Source of the DNA: Cervus elaphus
Lineage: Eukaryota; Chordata; Mammalia; Artiodactyla; Cervidae
Length of the DNA stretch: 64,000 bases
NCBI RefSeq assembly: GCF_910594005.1
Contig: NC_057815.1
Coordinates: 85,359,552 to 85,423,551 of the forward strand
Direction of reading: 5' to 3'
Below are positions 43,650 through 55,417 of this stretch, one piece after another. Numbering within the stretch: position 1 is the first letter of the stretch; each line of letters starts with the position of its first letter. The notes under the pieces are model-generated. The model ran no database searches. It saw only the letters and a program-made list of their open reading frames with translations, and was not told the origin of the DNA. Made by a program: the position numbers and the translations under genes.

Positions 43650-44290
43650 TCAAAAACGAAGCATGCAACTACCATAAGACCCAGCAACTGCACTCCCAAA
43701 CATTTATCCCAGAAAATGAACATTTATGTTCAGAAGAAAACCTGTATAATAATATTTGTAACAGCTTTATCTGTAATAGCCCAGATCTGCAAACAACCCA
43801 GGCGTACTTCAGTGGGTGAGTGCTTAAGCAAACTGTGGTAAATCCATTCCATTGAATATTATTCAGCAGCAAAAATGAAGAAATTCTCAATACATACAGC
43901 AACCTGGATAAATGTCGATAGTATTCTACTGAATGAAAAATCCAATCCCAAAGGCTACATGCTATGTAATTCCATTTATATAAAATTCTTGAAATGTGAG
44001 CATTATAGAAATGCAAATGCAAATGCATCCTTGGTTGCCAGGGATTAAAGAATAGATGGGGATGAGGGAAAACAGACGTAGCTATAAAAGGAAAACAGTA
44101 AGGATCTTTGCAGTGTTGGAAATATTCTGTATCTTGACCATAAATATCAGTATCCTGGCTATGATGTTGCAAGATATAATATTATCACTGGTGAGATCTG
44201 GGTAAAAGGTATTTAGGATTTTTCAATATCATTACTTATGACTGCATGTGTATCTAAAATTATCTCAAAATTAAAAAGTTCACTAAAAAA
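43650..44290 (+). mobile_element. Ancient L1 (L1M type), end of ORF2 and 3' UTR
   Basis: CATAAGACCCAGCAACTGCA, TGTAATAGCCCAGATCTGCA, CATTGAATATTATTCAGCAG, TTGCCAGGGATTAAAGAATA, TTGGAAATATTCTGTATCTT, then CTCAAAATTAAAAAGTTCAC at the 3' end. It meets an antisense L1 at about 44290. Confidence 0.85.
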
Positions 44291-44656
44291 TAGAATGATA
44301 CCAATAGTTTATCCAATTTTTGTAAACATTCTGTATCAATTTAAGAAAGCTCCCTCTATTTGTAGTTAGATGACAGTTGTTTTTTTTTTTTTTTTTTAAA
44401 TACCAAGGGGTATTGAATTTTTTGTCAAATGCTTTTTCTAACACTAATTGATACAATCTTGTAATTTTTTTATCCTATTGATGTGATTAATTGATTTTCA
44501 AGTGTTGAACAAGTCTTGCATTTCTAGGATAAATCACACTAGGTTGTGGTGTACAATTCTTTTTGTACATTGTTGGATTCATTTTCCTAATATTTTGTTG
44601 AGGATTCTTGCATCTATGTTCATGAGAGAAATTGGTGTGTAGTATACATTTTTTGT

Positions 44657-44885
44657 GGGCTTCCCAGATGGCACTAGCTTTAAAGAGCCTGCCTGACAGT
44701 ACAGAAGACTTAAGAGACACAGATTCAATCTCTGGGTGGGGAAGATCCCCCGGAGAAGGGCATGGCAACCCACTCCAGTATTCTTGCCTGGAGAATCCCA
44801 TGGACAGAGGAGCCTGGTGGGCTACAGTCCATGGGATTGCACAGAGTTGGACCCGACTGAAGCAACTTAGCATGCACGCACGCAT
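44657..44885 (+). mobile_element. Bov-tA SINE inside antisense L1
   Basis: Sense, GGGCTTCCCAGATGGCACTA to GACTGAAGCAACTTAGCATG. The flanks (ATACATTTTTTGT; ATACTTTTGTTGT) look like an imperfect TSD. Confidence 0.94.
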
Positions 44886-46089
44886 ACTTTTGTTGTAATG
44901 TTGTAATGTTTTTGTCTGGTTTTGCTTTTAAGGTAATGCTGACCTCATACAACGAGTTAGGAAGTATTTTCTCTGCTACTAGCTTCTGAAACAGATGGTA
45001 GAGAATTGATAGAATTTCTCCCTTAAGTGTTTGGCAGAATTTACCAGTGAACCTTTTTAGGCCTGGTGACCTCTGTTTTGGAAGGTTATTATCAATTCAA
45101 TTTCTTTAATAGATACAGGTCTAGTCAGATTCTCTATATCTTCTTGCGTGAGTTTTGAAACCTTGTGTCTTCCAAGACATTGGTCCATTTCCTCTAGGTT
45201 ATCTGTGGACATAGATGTTATACTATTGCTTTAAGATCTTTTAAAGTCTATGGGATCTATAATAATGCCTCCTCTTTTTGTTCTGGTATGAGTAATTTTT
45301 GTTCTATTTCTTTTTTTCTAGATAAATAGCAAGAAGTATATCAATTTTGTTGATCTTTATAATGAACTAGCTTTTGGGATCACTGATTTTATTGATTTCC
45401 TATTTTCAATTTCATTATTTTCCCTCTGACTCTTAACAGTTATGTCCATTCTGCTTACTTTAGATTTAATTTGTTCTTCTGTTTCTGGTTTCCTAAGGTG
45501 AAAATTTAGAGTACTGATTTTAGATCTTTCTTCTTTTCTAATAACTGCATTCAATGCTATAAATTACCCTCTAGGCTCTATGTTTGCTGCATCCCACTAG
45601 TTTTGATAAGCTATGTTTTTATTTCATTCAAAATATTTATAAATTTCTCTTGAGATTTCATGTTTGCCCCATGTGTTATCTAAAAGCATATTGTTTAATC
45701 TCCATGTATACTGGGATCTTCCAGTTAGCTTTGTGTTATTAATTTCAAGTTTAATTCTACTGTGACCTGACAGCAGATATTATGTAATTTCTTTTCATTT
45801 AAATTTGTTAAGATGCATTCTATGGTTCCAAGTGTGGTCAGTTCTGGTGAATGCTTCATGTGAGTTTGCAGTGCCCATCTGTTTTTGCATACTATCTATA
45901 TTATCCATTAGAGCTCTTAGCATATTAATCAGATTTGTTTTAAATTCCCTGTCTGACAATTCCAACATCCCTGCCATGTCTGTTTCTTTCTGATGCTTGC
46001 TCTGACTTTTCCAATTATGTAGGTTTTTTTGCTTTTGATACATCCTGTAAATTTTTCCTGATAGACATGATGTATTGAGTAAAAGGCAT

Positions 46090-46276
46090 CCAACTTTTTG
46101 CAACCCCATGGTCTGTAGCCCATCAGGCTCCTCTGTCCATGGAATTCTCCAGGTAAGATTACTAGAGTGGGTAGCCATTGCCTTTTCCAGGGGATCTTCC
46201 CCATCCAGGGATCGAACCCGGGTCTCCTGCATTGCAGGTAGATTCTTTACCATCTGAGCTACTAGTGAGCTCCCTA
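46090..46276 (-). mobile_element. Bov-tA SINE inside antisense L1
   Basis: Antisense, CCAACTTTTTGCAACCCC to GAGCTACTAGTGAGCTCCC. Imperfect 12-bp TSD: AGTAAAAGGCAT (46078-46089) and AGTAAACGGAAT (46277-46288). The L1 is collinear across it. Confidence 0.94.
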
Positions 46277-47287
46277 AGTAAACGGAATGATTGTAAATAT
46301 GCCATTAGTAACGTGGTAGCAAGATTTGGGATCAGGGAAACTGTTCTATGTCCTACAATTAGGTCTCAGTTTTTAGTGAATTTATGCCCCAGGACTGTGA
46401 ACTTCACATGCATTTCTCAGGTTGTTTTTTTTTTTTTGTCCCCCTCCCCTTAAGTGGTAAAGGATAGTTAGAGCAGGCTGGAGTTGGGTATGTTCCTTCC
46501 ACAGTCAATTAGGCTCTGATAATACCTAGGCAGTTTAGGCTCTGGTTAACTAGTTTCCATGCAGACAGGCTGTATTAAGAAGAAGACATGCTCTAGCTTA
46601 TTACAACATGATTCCTTTCTCCTCCTACTGCTGGAAGCATGAGGGGATTTTTATCAGATATTTCATGTGGGACTCTGGTTCGGCTACTAGAGGTAAATCA
46701 TGCAATATTGTGTGGGGCCTCCTATGATTGTGTCCCCCTGGAGTTTTTAACTCCAAGAGTTGTCCACACCGAGCCTCCGGCAAATTGTCAATCATAGTTC
46801 TGGTTTTCCTGTCCCAACACTATATCCTGTAGTGACTGCTGTGGCAATTTCTGCTTGTGAGTCTGCATTCTGTTAAGTTGTAATTCCCTGCATCTGTTCA
46901 TCTTTCCAATCTCAGAAGCAACCAGCTCCCTGCGTCCTTCTCTCTCTTATGGATCCAAGGGGAGGAACTGATTTTTAAGTCTGTTCACCTTTTAACTTAT
47001 TGTTACAACAGATGGGGCAGCTTATATGCAGAACCTGAAACCAGAAGTCCCTCCAATAATACATTTTTAATTACAAAATAAAAACTGGTTTATTAGCAGA
47101 AATTATCATGAAGAAACTACACGGGGAATGCAACCATTTGAGGGAACTTGTAGTTATTCTCTATCCCTCTTTGTACCATGACCATTTCAATAAGACCTTG
47201 AACTTCTCCCCATAATAAATCTGATTATCTTTCTTTGCTTCTTCAGTACAGGCTGGGCTTGTGGCTTGCTTTAGACAATAAGACATG

Positions 47288-47366
47288 AAATCCCACGGAC
47301 AGAGGAATCTAGTGGGCTACAGTCCAAGAGATTGCAAGAATCAGACACGACTTAGCAACTAAGCAG
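47288..47366 (+). mobile_element. Bov-tA/BovB 3' fragment
   Basis: About 80 bases: AAATCCCACGGACAGAGGAA, GTGGGCTACAGTCCAAGAG, CAGACACGACTTAGCAACTA. Confidence 0.88.
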
Positions 47367-48076
47367 TAAAGTGAAGATGTGGTTCTGACTTTAAGAGGCT
47401 TTGCACAGCTCCACCCTCTCTTAACATCTCTGCCTAAGCAGGCTTGCTGGAGAGTGACCAACACATACAGTACAAGAACGTTTACTCAGCCAAACCATCC
47501 TAGATCAGTCCTTTCCTCTGCTAACGGTCTTCTCAGAGGGGCAGGAATGGAAGAAATCATGTAGCTATAGCGAATAGTACCAGGGAGTAAGGACTGCAAA
47601 GGTGACAACATCAAGAAAAGAGATGTGAGCGGGAGAGTGATAGTGTAACAGGGACTGAATTTCTGCCCTATTCACATCCCATTCTAAAATATGGAAAGGT
47701 AGTCTCACCTAACTCAGGAAAAGACTATTTTACAGATATATGCCTCTGCCATACTTTTCACAATAAATTCCTTTGATGTTCTGTATTCCTAAGTTATTTT
47801 TCCTGACACTATGACATTTTCTGGAATATGTCTGACTAAAGACCTATAAATGTGTTTTTAAATATTGGGTATAATTACCACATATGTTTACACCATATTT
47901 TGCTTTGACCATATGTTAAGGACACCTGTTATTTTTAACTGATTCTGCATTCATCTTGTTTTTTGTTCTCTCTACATCCAGTGGGGGATTCATTCTCTAA
48001 TATTTGAGTAGATGAACTCCATAGGAGTGAGCACACAGACTTGGTCAATTAGAAAATCCCATATTCCTAATAAGCC
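47367..48076. other. Unassigned unique sequence
   Basis: Nothing recognised. Confidence 0.4.
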
Positions 48077-48302
48077 TATATATATATATATATATAATTT
48101 CCCAGGGGGCACAGGGGTAAAGAATCCTCCTGCCAATGCAGGAGACTCTAGAGATGTGGGTTCGAACCCTGGGTCAGGAAAATCCCTTGGAGTAGGAAAT
48201 GGCAACCCATACCAGTATTCTTGCATGGAAAATTCCATGGACTGAGGAGCCTGGCGGGCTATAGCCCATGGTGTCACAAAGAGTCGGACAGGACTGAGAG
48301 AT
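48077..48302 (+). mobile_element. Bov-tA SINE next to a (TA)n tract
   Basis: (TA)n at 48077-48096 is followed by sense Bov-tA from ATTTCCCAGGGGGCACAGG to CAGGACTGAGAGATGGAGCA. B box GTGGGTTCGAACCCTGGGT is well preserved. Confidence 0.93.
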
Positions 48303-49734
48303 GGAGCAATCACAACAAGTACATGTAAATATATGTGTATATATTTCCAACCTATACAAAACAGTCTCTATTGGAGTTTTCTGCAGTATTTACTAAGACA
48401 GATGGTCCTTTTCCACTAAGTTACTAACTTACTAAGATGTGAGTCTGATGCATCTGGAGCTATCTTAGCTATTTGAGAGAGAGCTTATATGAAAGGTGGA
48501 GGGAAAGAAAGTGTCCTGATAATATCATTTAAGTCTCTGGATCCAGTCCTGACTGAAGCCTATGTGCCAATAGACTTTATAGATATGTGAGCCAATAAAT
48601 CCCCTTTAATGCCTAATGCAGTTTCAACTGTGTCTCCGTCTCTTACAACTGTGATTTCTAACAAACATATCATGACTTTAGGATCTTGGTAGCCACTCCA
48701 TCCATCCTGCGCGCATTAATCTGCTTGATCGAGGACTGACTGCATCACTCCCTGAAATTGTAAACTCAAGATACATCTCAAGGGAAGGCACTCCCAACCA
48801 AGCCATTGAAATGGTTATACAAGGAAGTATGAGAGACTATCTATGCAAGAAATGTCTCAGAAAAGGCGAAAACAAACACAAAATGCATTGGATAAATACA
48901 GGAAAAAACACAATTTGACCATGTGGCACAAAGAATAAGAAATGATTAACTCCAGCAAGAAGGAGCAAGTGAACTCAATTTGTGTCATGTATATATGTTC
49001 ACGGGTAATGAGAAAGTTTATGAAGTGCTAGTTAATCAGGAACATACAAAACCTGGTAATTTCAAGGAAATGAGAGAAAAGGAAGGAAGGAGAGAGGAAC
49101 CTGCTTCCCATAAAACAACACTAGATGCGATTCCTCCCCTCCATTTGCCCCTAGCATTTCTCTTATTGGACGGCACTGTGTACGTTTCAAGTTATTACCA
49201 GGCTTGAGCGTTCCTTACCTACAGAAGCTGTGCCCAGGGTCTGTTCCTGTTTGTTTTAATCACGATTACAAAAGAAAAGAAGAAAGAACCCTGGAATATC
49301 TCTTACCAGTCTGTGTCCTAAAACCTTCCTTGAAGCAGTTTATGGAAATCACCACCTTCAATCATGTCCTGGTCCTCCAGTACAAGGCCAGTGGGGACTC
49401 AAAAAAATCTCTCTTGGCCACTGACTCAGCAGCAGCAGATGTTTAATCTCAAGCTCTGACTTCTTTGGAGAAAGAAGAACTACATTATATTACAGACAAA
49501 GCTCTTTTATTATAAAAAGTTTCTGGGTAATGTAGCTATTTCCATATCCCCTCAGGTAGCTCAGAGAATCAGTTCTCCAACAGAGTACTTAGGGTGAAAA
49601 AGTCCTTAGGGTGAAGCAGTAATCAATTCTTCCAAGGGAAGCACTTGGTTATTCACTGTTTATATGAAAATAAGGAGAAAGGAAGCCTTCAAAAAAAGTC
49701 TTACAATTGCATTGTAGGCTAGTATTTAAAAAGG
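48303..49734. other. Unassigned sequence, 1.4 kb
   Basis: 48500-48660 (GTGAGCCAATAAATCCCCTT and following) resembles the 3' end of an old interspersed repeat of unknown class. The rest is unrecognised. Open frames up to 80 codons show no domain. Confidence 0.35.
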
Positions 49735-49905
49735 ACCTTCAGGGATATTAAATTTGAAAACAGTTCTGAGAGATAGATAGGAAGGAAGATAATGCATCCA
49801 TGTTATGGTGTAGAAACTGAAATACAGAGAGGTAAACTTCACCTTAAGGGGAACTTAGAGCTGCCATAGAGCAGCTAAGTATTAATACCAGAGCCAGATT
49901 CCAGC
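49735..49905 (-). mobile_element. MIR SINE
   Basis: AGAAACTGAAATACAGAGAG, GCAGCTAAGTATTAATACC and AGAGCCAGATTCCAGC follow the antisense MIR core and 5' half. Confidence 0.6.
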
Positions 49906-49924
49906 AAACATTTCCAGAATGCAC

Positions 49925-50050
49925 CCATGCATTCATGTATTTAATAAACCATAACTGACCGCCTATTCAGTTCTTGTTAGTGCTTCAGTGCTGGAGATAC
50001 AGCTTAGACCTAAAATTACATTGCTCACACCAATTTATATTCTGATGCGA
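49925..50050 (-). mobile_element. L2 LINE 3' end
   Basis: CATTCATGTATTTAATAAAC, CGCCTATTCAGTTCTTGTTA, CAGTGCTGGAGATACAGC: reversed L2 terminus. Confidence 0.6.
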
Positions 50051-50399
50051 TTTCTTCAGTGGAAGGAGAAAAGGTAGGATTAAAATCAACACACTGAGAT
50101 TTGCTTAAGACATTATGTTGTAATGCATACACATGTAACAGAATAAAAGAATAATGGAAGCAATGAACACATAAACAAGTCCTTGACAGGAAACAGCAGA
50201 AATCCTAAGGAATAAGTGATCAGTTCTACCTGGAAGAAATTGGAGAATTAAAAATAAAGATGCCTTCCCAGCATAGATAATACGAGTGGGTTATGCCAGT
50301 GAATGATGAAACTTAGTGGCAGGAGGGAAGAATGTAAAGAGAGGCACGAAGATCATATATGAAAACATCAGACATTCATGGAGGATATACAAGGATACA

Positions 50400-50612
50400 G
50401 GCTTCCCAGGTGGCTCACGGGTAAAGAATCTGCCTGCAGTGCAGGAGACCCGACTTCCACCCCTGGGTGGGGAAGATCCCCTGGAGGAGGAAAGGGCAAC
50501 CCACTCCAGTACTCTTGCCTGGGAAATCCCATGGCCAGAGGATCCTGGCGGGCTACAGTCCATGGGGTCGCAAAAGACTCGGACACAACTTAGCAACTAA
50601 CACAACAACCAG
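50400..50612 (+). mobile_element. Bov-tA SINE, full length, young
   Basis: Sense, GGCTTCCCAGGTGGCTCACG to CACAACTTAGCAACTAACAC. Perfect 12-bp TSD TACAAGGATACA at 50388-50399 and 50613-50624. Low divergence. Confidence 0.97.
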
Positions 50613-50624
50613 TACAAGGATACA

Positions 50625-51598
50625 CGACGAATTATAACAAACAATTCCTTTAAGAATATGTTAGCACTTTATCTTAATACTGTGATGCTGCTTCTGAACT
50701 TCAGAGAACTTTTCTTTGGTCTTTAAACATCAATTCCCCTCATACCCCTACCATTAATTCTCATTCAAAAAATTCCTGTTTGGCTTAAAATATATGGAAA
50801 CTCCTGTCAAGAGATCCTAGTTAACTCCTAAACTGTGAGTTAAAATCAAATATAACAGTATCTCAATAATTTCAGAAGCCCAGAGGAGAAAAATAATTCT
50901 GAAGAGGGTATGTTTGCATGTACATTTGTGTAAAAATATGAATATTATTTTCTTTTTCTGTAAAAACTACCAAGGAATTAAAGTCAAGAAAACCCTTCCC
51001 CTTGATTGTAGGTATTAGATATAACATTATATACATTTTGTTTTGGAAGACTGAGTTTTGTCGGAATCACTTCTTATTTACACTATGAAGAGACAGGAGG
51101 ATCAGATATCACTTTAGTGAATTTAAAAAGTCTCTTAACATTATGCTTCATCTACTCCCTCAGACTAACCCAATATCATAGCTAACCACATCTTTCACAG
51201 TATTCATGAGGTTTTATTATTCATTCAAGAAATATGTCTTGAGAACATTTTAGATATAAATTATGAATTTAGGCACTACCATGGTACAATTTCATGCACC
51301 AAAAATGCATTCAGAATCTCCAACTCATCTTTGGGGCAGTAAGACAGAATACAAATAAATATACTTATTTGGCCATTAGCATATATTATTTGCTTCAGCA
51401 AAAATCCACTCTGGCAAGAAACAGGTCTTGGTTGAATCAAATACCCTTGACTACCTCTTGGTGATAGAAGATTAAATATTAACCACTCATAGTTGTTAAT
51501 AAAGTTTCTCCATCACATTAAATATTATACAAGCTCTCTTGTGTCAATGTAGTAATTTTTCATATCTACAGTTTTCAATCTTCTGGCCTCAGAAGATT
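50625..51598. other. Unassigned unique sequence
   Basis: Nothing recognised, apart from a weak L2-like CATTCAAGAAATATGTCTTG near 51222. Confidence 0.4.
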
Positions 51599-51666
51599 CT
51601 TATATTCTTAAAAATTATATTTAATTATATTTAAGAATATAAGACTCTTATATTCTTAAAAATTAT
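51599..51666. repeat. Direct repeat flanking an inverted copy (quasi-palindrome)
   Basis: A 20-base direct repeat (51599-51618 and 51647-51666, both starting CTTATATTCTTAAA) encloses the reverse complement of its first 14 bases (TTTAAGAATATAAG, 51630-51643). The middle copy can pair with either outer copy. Confidence 0.95.
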
Positions 51667-52397
51667 TGAGGACCCCTCTGCAAACTTTCATTTGTGTGAC
51701 ATATCAATCTATAATTATGATATTAAAAGTTAAAGCTGGAAATTTTTTAAATATTTACAAATTCACTTATAATAACAACAAACTCATTCTATGTCAGCAT
51801 AAATGATTTATGAAGAATGCATGTTCCAAAACAGAAAAGTAATTATAGTTATTATGAAAAGTAGCATTTTTTTTAGTTTTGCATAACTCCTTCTAGTCTA
51901 GATTAATAGAAACCAATTAAATTTTCTTTCCTGCTTCTTCATTCAATTTGCTACAATAAAGCATACTGCCTCTGAAAAACTCATTTTTATACTTGTGAGA
52001 GAATGAGACCAAAAAGACAATGTTTCAATATTACTAGGAAAATCTCTTTGATCTTGTGGTTCCCCTTTGATGCACAACAATGATATCATAGAGACTCCAG
52101 GGACTCCTGGGCCACAATCTGAGAACCACTGCTTCAGTTGCCCTGCGGTAGAGACGAGAACTCTCTCCATTTGCAGCGTAAGGCTCACATTCTGTAATCC
52201 ATGAAGCTCCTGCTACCCGAAGTTCCCGTGTCACGATGACGGTAGCAGCAGTTGCACACCTATTTACACAACTAAAGTACAAAAGGCAGCAAACCAGCTT
52301 GCCAGTTTTGATGGAAAAAGAGAGAGAGACCCATTCCTTGCCCGAACTACCAACATCCGCTACCCTGGGAAAGCAGCAGCTCCGCCTGTAATCTCTT
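51667..52397. other. Unassigned sequence
   Basis: 52085-52140 (GACTCCTGGGCCACAATCTGAGAACCACTG) resembles the end of a hAT-type element, too short to classify. Nothing else recognised. Confidence 0.35.
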
Positions 52398-52509
52398 GCC
52401 TCCTCTCAATTCATTTCCCCACAGAACTCCAAGAACATTCTTTTCTTTTACAAAGTCTGATCATGTGACCCTCTCTTCTTAAACCCCTTCGGAAAACGGC
52501 CTTCATTCT

Positions 52510-52984
52510 ATCTTTTTTATAAAGATTGGTGGATTGATGGATTTTTGGCGGCGCTGCCTCTTCCTTGCTGTGTGCGGGCTTCCTCCAGCGGCGGCATATG
52601 GGGGCTACTCTTCACTGCGGTGTGCGGGGAGGGGGGTGCCTTCTCCTGTCGCCAGGCGAGGGTCTAGGCTTCAGGAGTACAGTGGTTGCGGTTCTTGGGC
52701 CCTAGAGCATGAACTCAGTAGTTGTGGTGTACAGGCTTAGTTGTGGTGTATAGGTTGGATGGCATCACTGACTCGGTGGACATGCATTTGAGCAAGCTCT
52801 GGGAGTTGGTGATGGGCAGGGAAGCCTGGCGTGCTGCAGTCCGTGGGGTTGCAGAGTTGGACATGACTGAGCGACTGAACTGAATGACAGGCTGGGTTGC
52901 TCCCCAGATGTGGATCTTCCCAGACCAGGGATCGAATTCATGTCCCCTGCATTGGCAGACAAATTCTCAATCTCTGAACCACCA
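52510..52984 (-). mobile_element. CHR-type tRNA-Glu SINE, inside L2
   Basis: Antisense: repeated TGCGGGCTTC, AGTAGTTGTGGTGTACAGGC and TTAGTTGTGGTGT units typical of CHR elements. The tRNA-derived head lies at the right (GATGTGGATCTTCCCAGACC, GGGATCGAATTCATGTCCCC, TGCATTGGCAGACAAATTC). Perfect 11-bp TSD GCCTTCATTCT at 52499-52509 and 52985-52995. Split by a BovB fragment at 52752-52886. CHR SINEs are specific to cetaceans, hippos and ruminants. Confidence 0.85.
52752..52886 (+). mobile_element. BovB LINE 3' end, inside CHR SINE
   Basis: TTGGATGGCATCACTGACTC, GCTCTGGGAGTTGGTGATGG, CTGGCGTGCTGCAGTCCGTG, TGACTGAGCGACTGAACTGA. Only the last about 135 bases of BovB. Confidence 0.93.
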
Positions 52985-53509
52985 GCCTTCATTCTCAACA
53001 AGTCTTACAAGGTTGGGCGCAACTGGCCCCTGCTTACCCCCGCAACGTCACCTCACTTTCTTGGTTCCAGTAATACTGCCTCATTTTGATTCTTTGACTG
53101 CAGGCTGCTTCTCATCATGGGGCTTTAGTCAATTTTCTTCCCTTTACCCTGAAGGCTCTTCCTTCCTTTTGCATCTTAAACGCCTACTTCTCCTTCAAAG
53201 CTGTAGTTGGCTGTCATTTCTCAGGAGACAGTTTCCTTTTCTCTTTTCCCCCAAACTAGGTCAAATCTAACTGCCTTACCATAGTCTTCTCTTGCACAGC
53301 ATTTAATACAGCTGTATTTTTAATGTTTATTTCCTTGATCCACTGATTAATGTCTGTCTGTACCACTGTGAAGGTAGGAACTTTATCTGTTTGGTCATTT
53401 ATTTGTTTGTGCTGACCACCATATTCTTAATGCCCGACAGCTGTGTCTGGCAACAAACAAATATTTAATAAGTGGCTGAATGAAGAAACCAATGAACATA
53501 TGGTGCATC

Positions 53510-53645
53510 ATCAAAGCAAGCAATTTCGAATTGGATAGATCTAAATTTGGGTCTTTCTTTGCCACTAATTAGCTAAGTCTCCTTGGACAACTCACTTCTC
53601 TGAGCCTCAGTTTCTTCATCCATAAAGAATAAATAACAACAATCT
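53510..53645 (+). mobile_element. MIR SINE
   Basis: TGCCACTAATTAGCTAAGTC, TCTGAGCCTCAGTTTCTTCA and TCCATAAAGAATAAATAAC in sense. Confidence 0.85.
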
Positions 53646-53649
53646 ATTT

Positions 53650-54120
53650 ATACAACAAATAATAATTGAATATCCCTACATTTTTAGGGCTGTGTGTAGA
53701 GCTGGGGATTCAGTGGTAAAAAGTTAGAAATAACTAATATACTCATTGAACTTAAATTCTCACTGGGGAGACAGATGGGATACAAGTAAATAGACAAACG
53801 ATTGTGATAAGCACTATGAAGCATCCAGGAAAGGGGCTGAAATAGGGGCTAACCAGGGGGTGCCTGCATTACACAGAAGGGTAAGGAAAGACACGCCTGG
53901 TGATGGAAAATTGAAAGTGAGATCTGAATGTTGAGAAAGACTTTGTGAGAGAAAACATTCTAAGCAGAGGAAATAATATGGGCAAATGCTTTGAGCCTGC
54001 AAAGAAAATTCAGGAAGATGAAAAAAGGTGACAGTATAATGAGTGCGAGAGAACGTGGCATCAAATGACAGTCAGGGACACAACTCGGCAGATCTTTCTG
54101 GGCTGCCCACTCAGGATGTT
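53650..54120 (-). mobile_element. L2 LINE 3' end, antisense
   Basis: GAGCTGGGGATTCAGTGGT, CTCACTGGGGAGACAGATGG, GTGATAAGCACTATGAAGC, AGAAAACATTCTAAGCAGAG, GGGCAAATGCTTTGAGCC. Together with 52398-53490 it places two L2 3' ends tail to tail around a MIR. Confidence 0.85.
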
Positions 54121-54129
54121 GCGGGATTC

Positions 54130-54215
54130 AGCTGAGAAATGTATGTGAAGGAACCTCCAGGAAGGAGCTGGCACATGAGGAGTGCTTAATACATAGAAGC
54201 TGTTAGGATCACAGT
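54130..54215 (+). mobile_element. MIR SINE 3' fragment
   Basis: GAGAAATGTATGTGAAGGA, GAGCTGGCACATGAGGAGTG, CTTAATACATAGAAGCTGTT. Confidence 0.6.
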
Positions 54216-54893
54216 TGCCTTTTCACTAATCCCAAGAGGACAGCAAATAGATAATAAAAAATACTGGAATTTGCACAGTCCTGTAAAGAGGTGGCTTGGT
54301 CTCTATTTGAAGAGAATCTTGACTTGTTGAGGTCTCTAGAGAATTGAATTTCACCAAAGTAATTAGTGACCTTTTCTATTAATGGTACTCATTTTCAGAA
54401 AAATGTCCTGGGAGAAGGAATATACGGTTCAAGTTAACATCTCACAAATCTCATCTCCTCTTCTCTTTCTCATACACACACATGCACACATGTATGTAGG
54501 TTATGGTTTTATTTTTTCTTTTCATATATATAATCATGATGAAGTGCTTTCTCCCTATCCCCAGCCTCCATGGACTGGGAGGCAGGTGCCCTCTCTGTCA
54601 AGGTTTAAAAATGGTCGCATTAAATATGCATTTGCTGTTGAGTTTCTCAGATTGCTTAGGGACTATATCTTTTTCAGAATAAATCACTTTCAACAGCATA
54701 TTTAATATGAGATGAGAGTATCTGTCCTGATCATCAGGGTAATAACTTTTTCAAAAGTCTGGAATTACCCTGGGGGTATTCTAAGTGAAATACTTTTTTT
54801 ATTGGATATTTTATCAATCTGGTGTTTTTTTTTTTTTCTTGAGATGCTGAGTTTGATCTTATGATATTCTGCCTAGTTGACTTGATAATGATT
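54216..54893. other. Unassigned unique sequence
   Basis: Contains short CA and T (54823-54838) runs. Nothing else recognised. Confidence 0.4.
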
Positions 54894-54902
54894 AGGTGAC
54901 AG

Positions 54903-55407
54903 ATGCTAAAAAGCATATTAAAAATCAGAGACATTACTTTGCCAACAAAGGTCCATCTAGTCAGAGCTATGTTTTTCCAGTAGTCATGTATGAATGTGAG
55001 AGTCGGACCATAAAGAAGGCTGAGCACTGAAGAAATGATGCTTTTGAACTGTGGTGTTGGAGAAGACTCTTGAGATTCCCTTGGACAGCAAGGAGATCCA
55101 ACCAGTCCATCCTAAAGGAAATCAGTCCTGAATTCTCATCAGAAGGACTGATGCTGAAGCTGAAGCTCCAATACTTTGGCCACCTGATGTGAAGAGCCAA
55201 CTCACTGGAAGAAACCCTGATGCCAGGAAAGATTGCAGGCAAGAAGAGAAGGGGACGACAGAGGATGAGATGGATGGATGGCATCACCGACTCAACAGAC
55301 AAGAGTGTGAGTAAGCTCCGGGAGATGCTGAAGGACAGGGAAATCTGGCATGCTGCAATCCATGGGGTCGAAAGAGTTGGACACAACTGATCGACTGAGC
55401 AACAACA
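54903..55407 (+). mobile_element. BovB LINE, 5'-truncated
   Basis: Sense: GCATATTAAAAATCAGAGAC, CAACAAAGGTCCATCTAGTC, TGAATGTGAGAGTCGGACC, CTCCAATACTTTGGCCACC, ending GACTGAGCAACAACA. Probable short TSD AGGTGACAG (54894-54902) and AGGTGATAAG (55408-55417). Confidence 0.94.
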
Positions 55408-55417
55408 AGGTGATAAG

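Larger units (their letters stand above)
44291..47050 (-). mobile_element. Ancient L1, antisense body (two SINEs inside)
   Basis: Antisense ORF2 from the reverse transcriptase region (GTATTGAATTTTTTGTCAAA; AGGATAAATCACACTAGGTT) through TTTTGTTGATCTTTATAATG, TTTGCCCCATGTGTTATC and AGTTCTGGTGAATGCTTCAT. It continues to upstream L1-like sequence ending near 47050 (CCTGTCTGACAATTCCAACA; GGTCTCAGTTTTTAGTGAAT). Includes a T-run at 44380-44397. No intact ORF. SINEs sit at 44657-44885 and 46090-46276. Confidence 0.75.
52398..53490 (+). mobile_element. L2 LINE 3' end, interrupted by nested elements
   Basis: Left part CTGATCATGTGACCCTCTC. After the insertion come CTTACAAGGTTGGGCGCAAC, TTTTGCATCTTAAACGCC, GTCATTTCTCAGGAGACAG, CTGTGAAGGTAGGAACTTTA and AACAAATATTTAATAAGTGG. 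This is the complete order of an L2 3' region. The gap (52510-52984) is a CHR-type SINE. Confidence 0.87.

Noticed and set aside
43669..44172. 167-codon antisense frame
   Set aside because: It is the non-coding strand of an ancient L1 3' end.
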